Notes under the pieces: generated by a model
Database searches by the model: none
Seen by the model: only the letters and a program-made list of their open reading frames with translations
What the model was told of the DNA's origin: nothing
Shown: one piece after another, positions 1 to 10,200 of the stretch
Layout of the letters: every line of letters begins with the position of its first letter
Position numbering within the stretch: position 1 is the first letter of the stretch
Made by a program: the position numbers and the translations under genes
NCBI GenBank assembly: GCA_045658165.1
Contig: JAZOUN010000065.1
Coordinates: 1 to 39,247, forward strand
Direction of reading: 5' to 3'
DNA length: 39,247 nt
DNA from: UBA1081 sp045658165
GTDB taxonomy: Bacteria > Bacillota > Clostridia > Oscillospirales > Acutalibacteraceae

Positions 1-10
1 TAAATAATAA

Positions 11-137
11 AATCGGAAGCCCTACGGGCTTTGATTATAAAATGGGGTTTAAGGGGCTTGCCCCTTCCAACATTATTCTTTATTCATTATTCATTATTCT
101 TTCAATAATTTATCGAGGATACCTCGATAAATTATTG
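11..137. repeat. Hairpin-rich intergenic element (three stem-loops)
   Basis: Three hairpins sit in the 138 bases beyond the cyclase stop. One is at 11-36 (AAGCCC/GGGCTT core with outer AATC/GATT). One is at 51-66 (AAGGGG/CCCCTT, 4-nt loop). The third is a perfect 16-bp inverted repeat at 103-118 and 122-137 with a 3-nt loop. Between the second and third lies a run of TTCATTA-like microrepeats (about 76-100). The third stem starts directly after the minus-strand stop codon but has no following T-run, so it is not a classical terminator. The first hairpin is followed by a T-rich stretch when read on the minus strand and could terminate the operon. The arrangement resembles a dispersed intergenic repeat, but no second copy is visible in this window. 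Confidence 0.55.
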
Positions 138-138
138 T

Positions 139-747
139 TTACGCCTTACTTCCGCTCCAGAAAATAAAGTCAGCAAGAAGAACAGCCCTTACGGGAGCCG
201 CCTCTGCACCGCCTATTTTCAAAGGCTGGGCAAGTAAAAAATATTTGCCCGGTTTTACATTTTCAAGATTAAGATTTTCAAGAATTGCAGCTTTTTCACG
301 AAGAAAAGCCACATGCGGTCCCGTCTGACAACCGTGGGTTCCCACAGATAGCGAATCTGTTCCGATAAGTCGTACACCGCTGAAAACAAGCTCCTCTGCA
401 GCACTTTCCATAAACCATGCTTTTCCATTTCCTTTTACAAGAATACGTTTTGCATCAGAGGGAAAATACTCATTCACATACTCACCCGTAACAGGTCCTT
501 CAGGAACTTCAACAACATGGCATTCACCGATATAAGCAGACAGATCTGCCTTATCAATTGAATCTCCGCCGTCAATAAAATGAAGCGGAGCATCTGCATG
601 AGTTCCGTTATGAAGCCCTGTATAAATGGCAGAAAGATTGCAGTTGTCACCACCTGCAAGGGTGCTGACAACCTCAAGTTTCACATCGGGATCGCCCGGA
701 TAAATTTCGCAACGCGTAATATCTCTCGAAATATCAATTATCTGCAT
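139..747 (-). CDS. Cyclase family protein (kynurenine formamidase-like metal hydrolase)
   Basis: This 202-residue protein belongs to the putative cyclase/kynurenine formamidase superfamily, metal-dependent amidohydrolases acting on amides or cyclic substrates. The family metal motif HxGTHxDxPxHF is intact: His46, His50, Asp52 and His56. The length matches the family (about 200-220 residues) and there is no signal peptide, so it is cytoplasmic. The start has AAGGG about 8 bases upstream. It is the last gene of a minus-strand set, only 10 bases after the ABC permease, so it is probably cotranscribed. No tryptophan-degradation genes are nearby, so the substrate cannot be assigned. The family call is secure and the exact reaction is unknown. 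Confidence 0.88.
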   Translation of the reverse strand: MQIIDISRDITRCEIYPGDPDVKLEVVSTLAGGDNCNLSAIYTGLHNGTHADAPLHFIDGGDSIDKADLSAYIGECHVVEVPEGPVTGEYVNEYFPSDAKRILVKGNGKAWFMESAAEELVFSGVRLIGTDSLSVGTHGCQTGPHVAFLREKAAILENLNLENVKPGKYFLLAQPLKIGGAEAAPVRAVLLADFIFWSGSKA

Positions 748-757
748 AAATGATCCC

Positions 758-1585
758 TTATTTCAGATTGATTTTTGATTCAGTAAGCTGAACAGTGAGC
801 ATATAAAGGAATACAGTAACAATTGCCTTGAAATATACTCCGGTAAGACCTGTTGTCATTGCACCGACTGCTTTTGCCTGCAATACTGCTTCGGGAGAAA
901 CTGTCATAGACATTCCCGTTGAATCAATAATAAGAACAATATCACAGATCTGTTCGAGTCCGTATGTCATACCCTGAATTACAAAAATTGTAAGTGCAAG
1001 ATAAATAATAACACCGAATGAACCAAGTTTATGGAAAGGGCTTATGTTTGAGATTGTAATTGCAAACAATACAAACATAACAAAAATACAAGCATTGAAA
1101 AGACCTACAACCGCAATTACGGCAAGATGTTTCTGATATATTGCTTCCGCACCAATACCGAAGCCCTGCAGGAATGAATACAACATGTCATAAACCTGGG
1201 CACCTTCCTGATTTTCGGTTGTCCAGTAAACAAAAATAGCAACAAATGCAACTGCCGCAAGAGCATAGCTTATAATAACCCATACTGATGCAGAAAACCA
1301 TTTTGCAAAAATCAGAGAACTTGTCCTTACGGGCAGAGTCTGAGTCAGATATCCTTCCCTGCCGAAAAGGCTTTTATTTGCACCGAAAACAACAGAAACA
1401 AATGTTACGATAACTGCAACTGCAGTAACAATAACAACAGCGGCAGAAGAAACAAAACGCATGAATCCGCTTTTAAAAAATGCTGAAAACAGCATTGCAC
1501 CGCAGGCAATAAGCGCTGCAAGATAAATATTGCCCATTCTTCTTGCACCGGCTTTGAGTTCGTGTTTAATCAATTTCCCAGTCAT
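758..1585 (-). CDS. ABC-2 type transporter permease
   Basis: This is a 275-residue integral membrane protein with about six hydrophobic segments, for example around residues 20-37, 46-70, 98-120, 155-180, 190-210 and 250-270. It contains no ATPase motifs. Its start lies inside the 3' end of the upstream ATPase gene (20-base overlap), the usual translational coupling of an ABC ATPase and its membrane partner. Two copies of each subunit would form an exporter in the cytoplasmic membrane. Pairs of this shape often export lipids, drugs or peptides, but the sequence does not reveal the substrate. Identification rests on topology and the adjacent ATPase more than on motifs of its own. Confidence 0.8.
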   Translation of the reverse strand: MTGKLIKHELKAGARRMGNIYLAALIACGAMLFSAFFKSGFMRFVSSAAVVIVTAVAVIVTFVSVVFGANKSLFGREGYLTQTLPVRTSSLIFAKWFSASVWVIISYALAAVAFVAIFVYWTTENQEGAQVYDMLYSFLQGFGIGAEAIYQKHLAVIAVVGLFNACIFVMFVLFAITISNISPFHKLGSFGVIIYLALTIFVIQGMTYGLEQICDIVLIIDSTGMSMTVSPEAVLQAKAVGAMTTGLTGVYFKAIVTVFLYMLTVQLTESKINLK

Positions 1586-2288
1586 TTCCGATTACCTCCT
1601 TAAATACTTCTTCAAGTGTTTTTCCGCTCTTTCTTACATTATCAACAGATGTATTTACAAGCACTCTTCCGTGACCGAGAATAAGCACATGATTGAATGT
1701 TGATTCAAGATCGTTAACCATATGAGTTGAAAGCAGAAGTGTTGATTTTTCTGCATAGTTTTCCATAATCAGGTTAAGAATTTTTTCTCTTGCCGCAGGG
1801 TCCACGCCACCGAGAGGTTCGTCAAGAAGATAAAGTCTTGCTGCTCGTGACATGATAAGAAGAAGCTGAACTTTTTCCTGCATACCCTTTGACATTGTTT
1901 TTATCTGCTGTTTGGGATCAAGTCCGAAACGGTCTACAAATTCAAAAGCCTTATTTCTGTCAAAATCCTGGAAGAAGTCATTGAAATAATCAATGGCATC
2001 AACTGTTCTGAAATAATCAGAAAGATATGTTGTATCCGGAAGAAAAGCTGTTGTAGCCTTTGTTACAACTCCGGGAGGATTTCCGTTGATTATGATTTTT
2101 CCGCTGTAATCATGGATACAGCCTGAAAGAATTTTGAGAAGAGTTGTCTTACCGCATCCGTTGGGACCGAGAAGACCTACAATTTTCCCTGCAGGGATAT
2201 CAAAAGAAACATCATCAAGAATCTGACGCCCTTTTACATATGATTTACTTAAATTTCGTACCTTTATGGCATATTCCGTACCAGACAT
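1566..2288 (-). CDS. ABC transporter ATP-binding protein
   Basis: This 240-residue nucleotide-binding subunit carries Walker A GPNGCGKTT at residues 41-49, a signature region MSKGM at 132-136 (a variant of LSGGQ), Walker B LYLLDEP at 152-158 and an H-loop histidine near 189. The whole domain is present and of normal length. GGAGG lies 7 bases before the ATG. The gene follows the LCAT-like hydrolase by 15 bases and overlaps the permease by 20 bases, so the three are one transcription unit. The divergent signature is typical of ATPases paired with ABC-2 permeases. The substrate is unknown. Confidence 0.92.
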   Translation of the reverse strand: MSGTEYAIKVRNLSKSYVKGRQILDDVSFDIPAGKIVGLLGPNGCGKTTLLKILSGCIHDYSGKIIINGNPPGVVTKATTAFLPDTTYLSDYFRTVDAIDYFNDFFQDFDRNKAFEFVDRFGLDPKQQIKTMSKGMQEKVQLLLIMSRAARLYLLDEPLGGVDPAAREKILNLIMENYAEKSTLLLSTHMVNDLESTFNHVLILGHGRVLVNTSVDNVRKSGKTLEEVFKEVIGNDWEID

Positions 2289-2303
2289 ATATTTTCCTCC
2301 GAG

Positions 2304-3683
2304 TTAATCTTTTATAAGTAATTTCAGCTTGCTTTCAAGCTGTTTTATATTGCTGTTGTTCTCAATAACAGTTTCAGCAAGAATTCTGTTATATTCCGCC
2401 ACACATTCCTCAAGCTGAGCCTTCTTTTCAGTGTCTGCTGTGGCAGCAATAATGCTTTTTGCTTTCGGAATAAGTTTTGTTCTGAGAGTTTTTGTATTTC
2501 TTGAACCGTTTTTTGCAGGATAGCCTGATGAAGCAACATCTTCCGCCTCACCTGACAGAATTTTTTCTGCAAGAGACATCATAACATCATTCTGAAGCAC
2601 TTCAAGATGGTCCTGATTGCTGAAATACCATGTTGTTTCAGGGAACTTTCCGCCTAAAGAAGCAGATGATGTATCCACCATTCCGTCTGAACAGATATCA
2701 TAAGACTGAGCAAACACAGGCAGCTTTTTATCAGTACCGCAAAGCTGATAGAATTTCATTCCGGAAGCTTCAAGTTTTTCCGCCTCAGCTGTGAAATTCA
2801 CAGAGTATTCATGCAAAGCACTGACTTTCTGAGCAAAAATATCATTTTTCTTACAAGCTGAAAAAATCTGTTCAAATCTGCCTGCGGGGATAAGCGCCCA
2901 TACTGTTGTGCAGTTATCAAGCACTTTATTTCTGAGCACAGCCAACGATTTATTTATAACCTTTTCTATAACATCAACGGGAAGCATACCCATCATCGGC
3001 GCAATTGAAGAAACATCTTCACCCACAGATGCGATTATGGACATGGGATCATTGAAATTAACCTTATTTTCAAAAACATCTGCCACAAGAGAAGAACCGT
3101 CAAGCACACCTGCAATATCAACAATCTTTTCGCAGTCACATTTTACAGCATAATCCTTAAGATATGCTTTAATTATTGCACCGCCTGTGCTGTATGCAAC
3201 AAGATTTACCTTTTCACATGCGGTTTTCTGCTTTACAAAACCGATGAACGCATCAAGTTCTGCCGCAGTATCACCTATATCACCGAGAAAGTCGTATGCA
3301 AAGTAAAATATTTTGTCTTCACCGATTTTTTCACCCAAAGACAAAAACGGAAAATTGCCGAGAATAAACTTCTTTTCATTTACCGTGCATTCATTAAGCG
3401 ACTTTCTGTAAGAAACGGGTTTTATACTGTATTTTTTGGAACCGTCAGGATTTACTGCCCACAGTTCTGTAACATCATCAACAATAGCTGCCACTTTATC
3501 AGAAAAACCGCCGTCTGTTCTGAAAAGCATCATTTTCATCAGGGAGCCTTTTAAATCATTGATAATTGCCTTCTGATCTATTTCAACAGGCCAGGCATTT
3601 TTTATTTTATTTCCGTTTGCATCATATGCAACAAGATTTGACTGACAAATACCCGGAATAATAACAACAGGATTTACACTCAT
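2304..3683 (-). CDS. Lecithin:cholesterol acyltransferase-like alpha/beta hydrolase
   Basis: This is a predicted cytoplasmic alpha/beta-hydrolase of 459 residues. It opens with VNPVVIIPGI, the strand-and-oxyanion start of LCAT/lipase folds, followed by a nucleophile elbow AYSTGG with Ser165. Candidate acid residues are Asp333 or Asp337 (SDGMVD), and His359 (DHLEVL) is the candidate histidine. The elbow has Ala where classical lipases have Gly. The last 60 or so residues are charged and heptad-like, a probable coiled coil. The frame is open to 3782, but a sigma-A promoter at 3705-3733 and GGAG ahead of the ATG at 3683 set the start there. It leads the operon with the ABC transporter. The lipase/acyltransferase fold is likely; the substrate is not known. 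Confidence 0.75.
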   Translation of the reverse strand: MSVNPVVIIPGICQSNLVAYDANGNKIKNAWPVEIDQKAIINDLKGSLMKMMLFRTDGGFSDKVAAIVDDVTELWAVNPDGSKKYSIKPVSYRKSLNECTVNEKKFILGNFPFLSLGEKIGEDKIFYFAYDFLGDIGDTAAELDAFIGFVKQKTACEKVNLVAYSTGGAIIKAYLKDYAVKCDCEKIVDIAGVLDGSSLVADVFENKVNFNDPMSIIASVGEDVSSIAPMMGMLPVDVIEKVINKSLAVLRNKVLDNCTTVWALIPAGRFEQIFSACKKNDIFAQKVSALHEYSVNFTAEAEKLEASGMKFYQLCGTDKKLPVFAQSYDICSDGMVDTSSASLGGKFPETTWYFSNQDHLEVLQNDVMMSLAEKILSGEAEDVASSGYPAKNGSRNTKTLRTKLIPKAKSIIAATADTEKKAQLEECVAEYNRILAETVIENNSNIKQLESKLKLLIKD

Positions 3684-3704
3684 ATCAATCGCTCCGTTAA
3701 TTAC

Positions 3705-3733
3705 ATTATATCTAATATATATTACCACAGCAA
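3705..3733 (-). promoter_or_regulatory. Sigma-A-type promoter for the hydrolase-ABC-cyclase operon
   Basis: On the minus strand TTGCTG is followed after 17 bases by TATAAT. The predicted transcript starts just upstream of the chosen ATG at 3683, which argues against the longer open frame. Confidence 0.6.
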
Positions 3734-3755
3734 ACACATCAATGCAAGAAAAAAA

Positions 3756-3781
3756 TGCAAATCCAGCGGACTGAATTTGCA
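3756..3781 (-). terminator. Terminator of the addBA transcript
   Basis: Stem TGCAAAT...ATTTGCA, with an inner CAG/CTG extension, is followed on the minus strand by seven T residues. It lies directly after the addA stop codon. Confidence 0.7.
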
Positions 3782-3788
3782 CTTTAAC

Positions 3789-6700
3789 TCACTTTATTCT
3801 GATTTCTTTTTCAAGTTCAAGAGAATAGATCACCGTTTCTTTTACGGGCAGTTCAAGAATCTGTTCCATTGCACGGCTGTACATATCAAGCTGACCTGAA
3901 TATGCAGAAACAAATTCCTCCTGCGTTTTTGTACGGTCAGTTTTGTAATCCACAATCACTGCTTCACCGTTTTCAACAAAGACAAGGTCAGCTTTGCCGA
4001 GAATAAGAATTTTTTCGTCTGCAACACCTGCATCCGCCTCGGGAGATATATCACCGAGTCTTACCTGCACGGTAAAATCTTTTTCTCTGTAAACAGTATC
4101 TGCATTTCTGATTCTTTCAAAAATCGGAGAAAGTATAAATGCTCTGATTTTATCTTTTCGCACAGCATTTGCCTGAACGCGAGTAAGCTCCCCGTTTGCA
4201 ACCATTCTTTCGCATTCTGCATCAATATCTGAACAATCAAAATCGAAATTCTGCATAAAAAGATGATTCGCAGTGCCTGCCTGTGCGGCTGTCAGCTTAT
4301 CATCGCAAAGGAAAGACGGTTTACTTTTTGCAAAAAAGTGCTCATTGAACATTTTTTTCTCAAAATCAGACGCAACTCTTTTAGGTCTTGCATCTGCAGG
4401 AATGTTATATGGATAAACAAATTCCGCACGCTGACGGATCTGTTCAATCACAACATCATCAGCAACGGCATTTTCCTGCTGTACCGCATCAATAACCTCA
4501 GCCTCCTGAGATTCCTGCACAACTACGGACAGACGGCTGTCCGCCTGTGAAAAATCAAACTGAGTCTGAAATCCGTTTTCCGACAAAAGAGGATACATGT
4601 CCGGGTGCTTCATATATCCGAGAAGAAGCCAACGCACATATGTTGATGCGTTTATAACCGCATAAGGTGAAATCTTTTTATGCGATACAGCAACAGCTGT
4701 GCCTTTTAATTCATTTGTTATATTATTGACGGCAGAAACAGCAATAAGCTTTTCCCTTGCTCTTGTCATGGCAACATAAAAAATTCTCAGTTCTTCTGAT
4801 ATTGTTGCCCTTTTTACCGCAAGTTTCGACGCCATGTGTCCCAGAGACGAATATTTCTGCAGCTTTTCATTATTGATAATAACCATGCCCACACCTGCCG
4901 AGGGGCTTATTATCATATCTTCATAAGCATCTGTCTTATTTATTCTCTTACCGCAGTCCGCAAGAATAACATAAGGGAATTCAAGACCTTTTGATTTATG
5001 AATACTCATAATTCTCACGGCATTTGTATCGGAAGTTCCCGATGTTGCAGCGGCAATATCCGCACCGTTTTCGGCAGATGTGTTTATGTAGCGTATAAAT
5101 CCGCCTATTCCCGTGCCGCCTCTGTCCGCATAGTCAGATGCCAGTGAACAAAGCAGCAGAAGATTCATTTTTCTGTCTTCACCGCCTGCAAGCGCACTTA
5201 CAATTGACATATAACCTGTTGTTTCAAGAAGTGTTCTTACAAAAAGATCAAAGGGCATTACGGCAGACATCTGTCTGTAGCTCTTAAGATCTTTAAGCAG
5301 TTTTGCAGTTTTTTCATTTGTCTGAGAATCAGCTTTGAGACACGAATAAAGATTTTGCTTTTTATCATGCAATTTTATCCGAGCCGATTCATCAGCCGTA
5401 AACCCGTAAAGGGGTGAAAACATAACAGAGAGCATTGATACATCATCAGCAGGATTGTTTATAACCTTGAGAAGAGACATAAAAACGCCTGCTTCCGTTG
5501 TGTCAAAGAGGTTTGTTTTCTTTTCGTATATAACTTTTATGTTACGGCGTCTGAGTGCATTTTCGTAAAGTTCTGCTTTTCCCTTGAGACTGCGCAGAAG
5601 AATGCAGAAATCACCGTAACGCACAGCTCTTGCACCTTCTTTTGAAGAAACCGTTACTCCTGAAGCTACCGTTTTTTCAATAAGGTCTGCAATATATTCA
5701 GCCTCATCATTTGTTGACGACCCTGTCAGAAATCTGAGACTGACATCAGGCTGACTGCTCTCCTGTTCATAAACGTCAGAATAATAAAGAGCATCTTTGT
5801 CTGTGTATTCCATCTCACCTGCATAATCAGACATAAGATTTTTAAAAAGGAAGTTTATATTGTCAAGAACACCTTTACGGCTTCTGAAATTCTGCCCGAG
5901 AAATATTTTTGCAGGAAAATTAACCCCGTCGTAATCGCAGAATTCACGGCTTTTTTTCATAAAAATTTCAGGCATGGCAAGACGGAAACGGTAAATGCTC
6001 TGCTTCACGTCACCGACCATAAACATATTGTTACCGTTTTTAGACAGAACGGTAAACAGCATATCTTGAGCCTCATTTGTGTCCTGATATTCATCAATAA
6101 GAATTTCATAATATCTGCTCTGCAGATCATATGCAAGAGAGGTTTTCTGAATCTGCCCGTCCTCTTCTTTCACAAGAAGTTTCAGCGCAAAATGCAGAAT
6201 ATCGGTAAATGTATAACTGTTTCTTTCGTTTTTGAGGGAAGCATAAATTCCTGCAAACTCACGCACGGCATCCGCAAGACCTTTTATGACAGGTCTGAGT
6301 TTGCTCATATCTTCCTTATGCTCATTTGTTGTTGCGCAGAAAATTTTACCGAGATTTGCTGCTGCGGAACCTGCTTCTTTGTATTTGCCCTCAGCAGAAA
6401 GCTTTACGGGGTCAGAACCGTACCCCCTCGGAGCGGTGGGAAGTCTTCCCCATGCAAGATTCTGCACATGGTCACAGATTTCATCCCAGCCTGCAGTTTC
6501 TATGATATCTGCAGTTTTTTCAAGAAGCTCCAGTTTATTTTCGAGTTCTCCCCTGTATTTATCTTCCATCACTTCATGGCCGATAACATCAGAAACTGCA
6601 TTTCTCAGAAGCTCCAGACAGTAATCTGTAATAACACCTGCCTCTTCGAGAATAAGTCTGCCCCAAAGGGAATCTTTTATATCCGAATCGGTGTTATACA

Positions 6701-7295
6701 TATTTTCAACATCACTGAGCCATTTTTCAGCAAAGGGGTGACTGAGTGAAAAATCATAAAGACTTTCTATTTTTGCAGCAAGCTGACCGTCGTCTTTGTT
6801 ATATGATGTCATTGTGTTGAGCAGATTGTAAATTTCGGGATTTTCTTTACTCATACGCTCAAGCATACGTGACATTGCTTCTGAAATAAGAATTCGTTCC
6901 TCTCCTGTTTCAAGAAGAGTAAAATCGGGCGCAATATCAGCCGCATGAAAGTTTTCCCTTACAAGACTTATACAAAATGAGTCCATTGTTGTTATTTTTG
7001 CTTCGGGAAGTTTCATTTTTATGTTTCTGTAAAAACTGTTTGAAGGTTCGTTCGCAATGAGCTTATCCACAGCGGCAGAAATTCTTGAACGCATTTCCGC
7101 TGCAGCTGCATTTGTAAAAGTTACAACAAGAAGCTGTCCCGGCTCCACGGTATCATTACCGTCAGTCAGAAGTTTTATTATACGCTCAACAAGAACAGCT
7201 GTTTTACCTGAACCTGCGGCAGCAGAAAGAAGAAGCGTTCCGCCCCTTGCATCAATTGCATTCTGCTGATCTTTTGTCCATTTTGTTTCAGCCAT
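3789..7295 (-). CDS. addA: AddA, helicase-nuclease subunit of AddAB
   Basis: AddA is the 3'-5' helicase plus nuclease subunit of the AddAB complex, which processes double-strand breaks for RecA loading, the Firmicutes counterpart of RecBCD. The 1168-residue protein has a UvrD-type Walker A (AGSGKT, residues 27-32), a motif II LIDEYQDTN, a motif VI region with VAMTRAREKL, and a C-terminal PD-(D/E)xK nuclease with ILGKADLVF followed by DYKTD (Asp1116, Lys1118). Length is normal for Clostridia. Its start overlaps the addB end by 8 bases, consistent with coupled translation of the two subunits. A terminator follows the stop codon. Confidence 0.97.
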   Translation of the reverse strand: MAETKWTKDQQNAIDARGGTLLLSAAAGSGKTAVLVERIIKLLTDGNDTVEPGQLLVVTFTNAAAAEMRSRISAAVDKLIANEPSNSFYRNIKMKLPEAKITTMDSFCISLVRENFHAADIAPDFTLLETGEERILISEAMSRMLERMSKENPEIYNLLNTMTSYNKDDGQLAAKIESLYDFSLSHPFAEKWLSDVENMYNTDSDIKDSLWGRLILEEAGVITDYCLELLRNAVSDVIGHEVMEDKYRGELENKLELLEKTADIIETAGWDEICDHVQNLAWGRLPTAPRGYGSDPVKLSAEGKYKEAGSAAANLGKIFCATTNEHKEDMSKLRPVIKGLADAVREFAGIYASLKNERNSYTFTDILHFALKLLVKEEDGQIQKTSLAYDLQSRYYEILIDEYQDTNEAQDMLFTVLSKNGNNMFMVGDVKQSIYRFRLAMPEIFMKKSREFCDYDGVNFPAKIFLGQNFRSRKGVLDNINFLFKNLMSDYAGEMEYTDKDALYYSDVYEQESSQPDVSLRFLTGSSTNDEAEYIADLIEKTVASGVTVSSKEGARAVRYGDFCILLRSLKGKAELYENALRRRNIKVIYEKKTNLFDTTEAGVFMSLLKVINNPADDVSMLSVMFSPLYGFTADESARIKLHDKKQNLYSCLKADSQTNEKTAKLLKDLKSYRQMSAVMPFDLFVRTLLETTGYMSIVSALAGGEDRKMNLLLLCSLASDYADRGGTGIGGFIRYINTSAENGADIAAATSGTSDTNAVRIMSIHKSKGLEFPYVILADCGKRINKTDAYEDMIISPSAGVGMVIINNEKLQKYSSLGHMASKLAVKRATISEELRIFYVAMTRAREKLIAVSAVNNITNELKGTAVAVSHKKISPYAVINASTYVRWLLLGYMKHPDMYPLLSENGFQTQFDFSQADSRLSVVVQESQEAEVIDAVQQENAVADDVVIEQIRQRAEFVYPYNIPADARPKRVASDFEKKMFNEHFFAKSKPSFLCDDKLTAAQAGTANHLFMQNFDFDCSDIDAECERMVANGELTRVQANAVRKDKIRAFILSPIFERIRNADTVYREKDFTVQVRLGDISPEADAGVADEKILILGKADLVFVENGEAVIVDYKTDRTKTQEEFVSAYSGQLDMYSRAMEQILELPVKETVIYSLELEKEIRIK

Positions 7296-10200
7296 TGTTC
7301 ATCGCCTCCAATGCTTCCCATGCATCACCGTCAAAAATTTCTCTGCAGCCGTCAGTTTCTTCATGACAGCAGACATACCTGTAATCACAATAACTGCATA
7401 TATTTTTATAGGAACCTCCGGATACGGGCAATGCATCAACAACACCGTCATGAAGAGACGATGCCATTTCACGGATTATTGTATCAACTGCATTGTGAAG
7501 AAGCCTGAATCCGTTCAGATTGTATATACTGCCGGTGACATTTCCGTTTTTGTCAAATTTGGCATTGAGCATTTCTCCTGAGCCTCTGCCCTCCATGGCA
7601 ATGATAACATCATCTTCACCCAGAACAATACCGTTCATTTTGCCCTGTTTCGTACGTTCTTTTGCAATCTCTTCGTCAGTAGCATTTCTTTCAAGACTGT
7701 TTTTACCGTCTTTTGCTGATATATATAAAATTCCTGCAGGAACAAACTCACCGTAACGGTCTTTTCCGTTTTCAAAAAGACACATCAGATAAACAAGCAT
7801 CTGAATATTAAGCCCTGACAAAACATCATTGAGCTTGAATTCCTTACTGCCCGACTTGTAATCGAGCACTCGCAGATATGTTTTTCCGTCATCGTCGGTC
7901 ATTGTATCAACACGGTCAACAACACCGTGCAGCATAACACTTCCGCCTCCGGGAATATCAATCTTATATGGTTTTACCTGAGATTCGTTACCTATCTGCA
8001 ATTCAACATCGCGGATAACAAAACTGCACTCACTGAAATTAGGAGCAAGTCTTTCAATTATTTCGCAGATTGTATTTTTACATCTTTCAAGAGAATAAAG
8101 AAGTCTTTTTTCAATACTGTCCCTGGCACCTACAAATTTTTCAATATACTTGTCAGTAACAGCAGAAACAGCCAGTCTGCGTTCATGAGGATTCATTAAA
8201 AACAGCTTTTCTCCGCCGTATTCATTAACAAGATTTTCAAGCACAAAATGAATAAGCAGACCGTTCTGTCTCGGGTCAAAGGAAGCTTTGCTTACGGGAT
8301 ATGCCCGAAGACCGTACTTACAGAAATACTTGAAGGGGCATTTGTAATACTCTTCAACCCTTGAGGGACTGATATACATATTTTTCCCGAACAGATTTTC
8401 AGCAATACCGCTGTCTTCAAATCTTATTTCATCTTTATTTGCCGCATGTTCAATTCCCGCAAGCATATCTGCAAAGGAACCTGACTGAGCAATATATTTT
8501 TTTACAGATTCGGCAAAACTGCTGTTTTCATAAAAATGCAGTGCCGCACTTTCAAAAGCAGACTTTCTGCTTTCGATTTTCTCCACGGGATCTATCCGTG
8601 ACACATCAACTTTTTTACACTCAGGCAGAATACGGCTTGCCATTTGCACAATTTCAGAGGGGCTTTTTTCCTCACCGGTGATACTGCCTGCAGAATATGA
8701 AATACAAAGATAATCCGAGGGGATACTGACCGTTGTATAAACTCTGAGACGTTCTTTTCTCATACCGTCAATACTGTCTGTTCCGATTTCAACACCCTGA
8801 TTTTTGAACAGACGTCTTTCATTATCCGTAAGAACAAACGATTCCGTTCCGGGGGCAGGGAAAACACCCTCATTTGCGCCCACAATAAACAGAGCTTTCT
8901 TTGCGGAAACACGGATTCTCTCCGCATCACCGACTGTTATCTCATCAAGACCGCCGGGAATATCACCTATATCCGAAGATGCAATCATAATACGGAAAAG
9001 CTCCAGATACCTTGACGGCTTAAGATTTCTTTCGCCTATTGTCTCTGCAAGAAGTGAGAGCACAGACATAAATTCATCCCATGAACGCTCACATTCAACA
9101 GCAGAGTCGTTTTCAAGCTGCATGGCAAATTCAAGCAGATTTCTGTCTGCCTTTGTTTCAATAAGAAACTCATAAAGAGCCTTTGTGCAGCCGAAACCGT
9201 CGCAGTCTTCTATTTTTTCCCTGAGTCTGAGCACGGGCATAACTGCTTTTTTTCTGATTTTATTCAGATACTCAAGCCTTTGCTTTGAATCTTCATCAAA
9301 TTCTGTTCCCAGCCCGTCGGGGTGACCTGTCCACTCACGTTTCCATCCGTTGTAATCAATCTGCCACATAAAAACATAGTTCTCAATAAGAGATATATCA
9401 TCCTCATCAAGAGGACCGATATATGTTTTAAGATAACGGAGCATACAGTCGGTTGTAAAACCCTCTGCCGCAAGTGTAAGCGCATACAAAGCGTAAATTA
9501 CAATTATCTCTTCACCGAGATTTCTGCGTGTATCTTCAAAAACGGGGATATCATATTTTTTAAGCGCAAAAGGAAGATATCTGTTGTAATCGTTACTTCT
9601 GCTTACAATAACAATATCACGGTATCGCAGACCTTTTTCACGGACAAGTTTTTTTGCGCTCATTGCTGCAAATTCACATTCTTCGTAAAGATTTCTTGCG
9701 GCAGCAATTGTGACTTCGGGAGCACTTCCCTCAAAAATATCGGGACTCGGCTCGTAAAAACCTTTTTCAAGGTATGATATGGCTTCACTTGTTTTTCGCA
9801 CTATTGTTTTCAGCACAACAGGCTCAGCAACGGAAACATTATTCTGTTTTGCAAGAGAAATCAGTTTGTTTATATTATCCACCGCGTATGAAAACGCACC
9901 TGTTCCCTCAGAATAATCCTTTATACTGTCGGCACACTGAGTAACATATACCTCAGCCGCCTGTTTTAAAATTTCGGCAAGAATCAGACTCTGCTGTGCG
10001 GTAAAACCTGTGAATTCATCAAGCACAACTGTTTTACCCTCAAACAGTTTTTTCTCTGCTATGATTTCTGCCGCCGCATTTATCATATATCTGTCGTCAG
10101 AAAACTTTTCTGTAAGCAAAGAGGCGTAAAGAGTTGCAATAAGCTCTATTTCATCTGCTTTTTTTATCAGAATTTTATTTCCCGACTCCTGTGCAGCGTC

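Noticed and set aside
6066..6749. Plus-strand open frame of 227 codons
   Set aside because: It lies antisense to addA, has no ribosome site, and its Cys/Phe-rich composition is that of a shadow frame.
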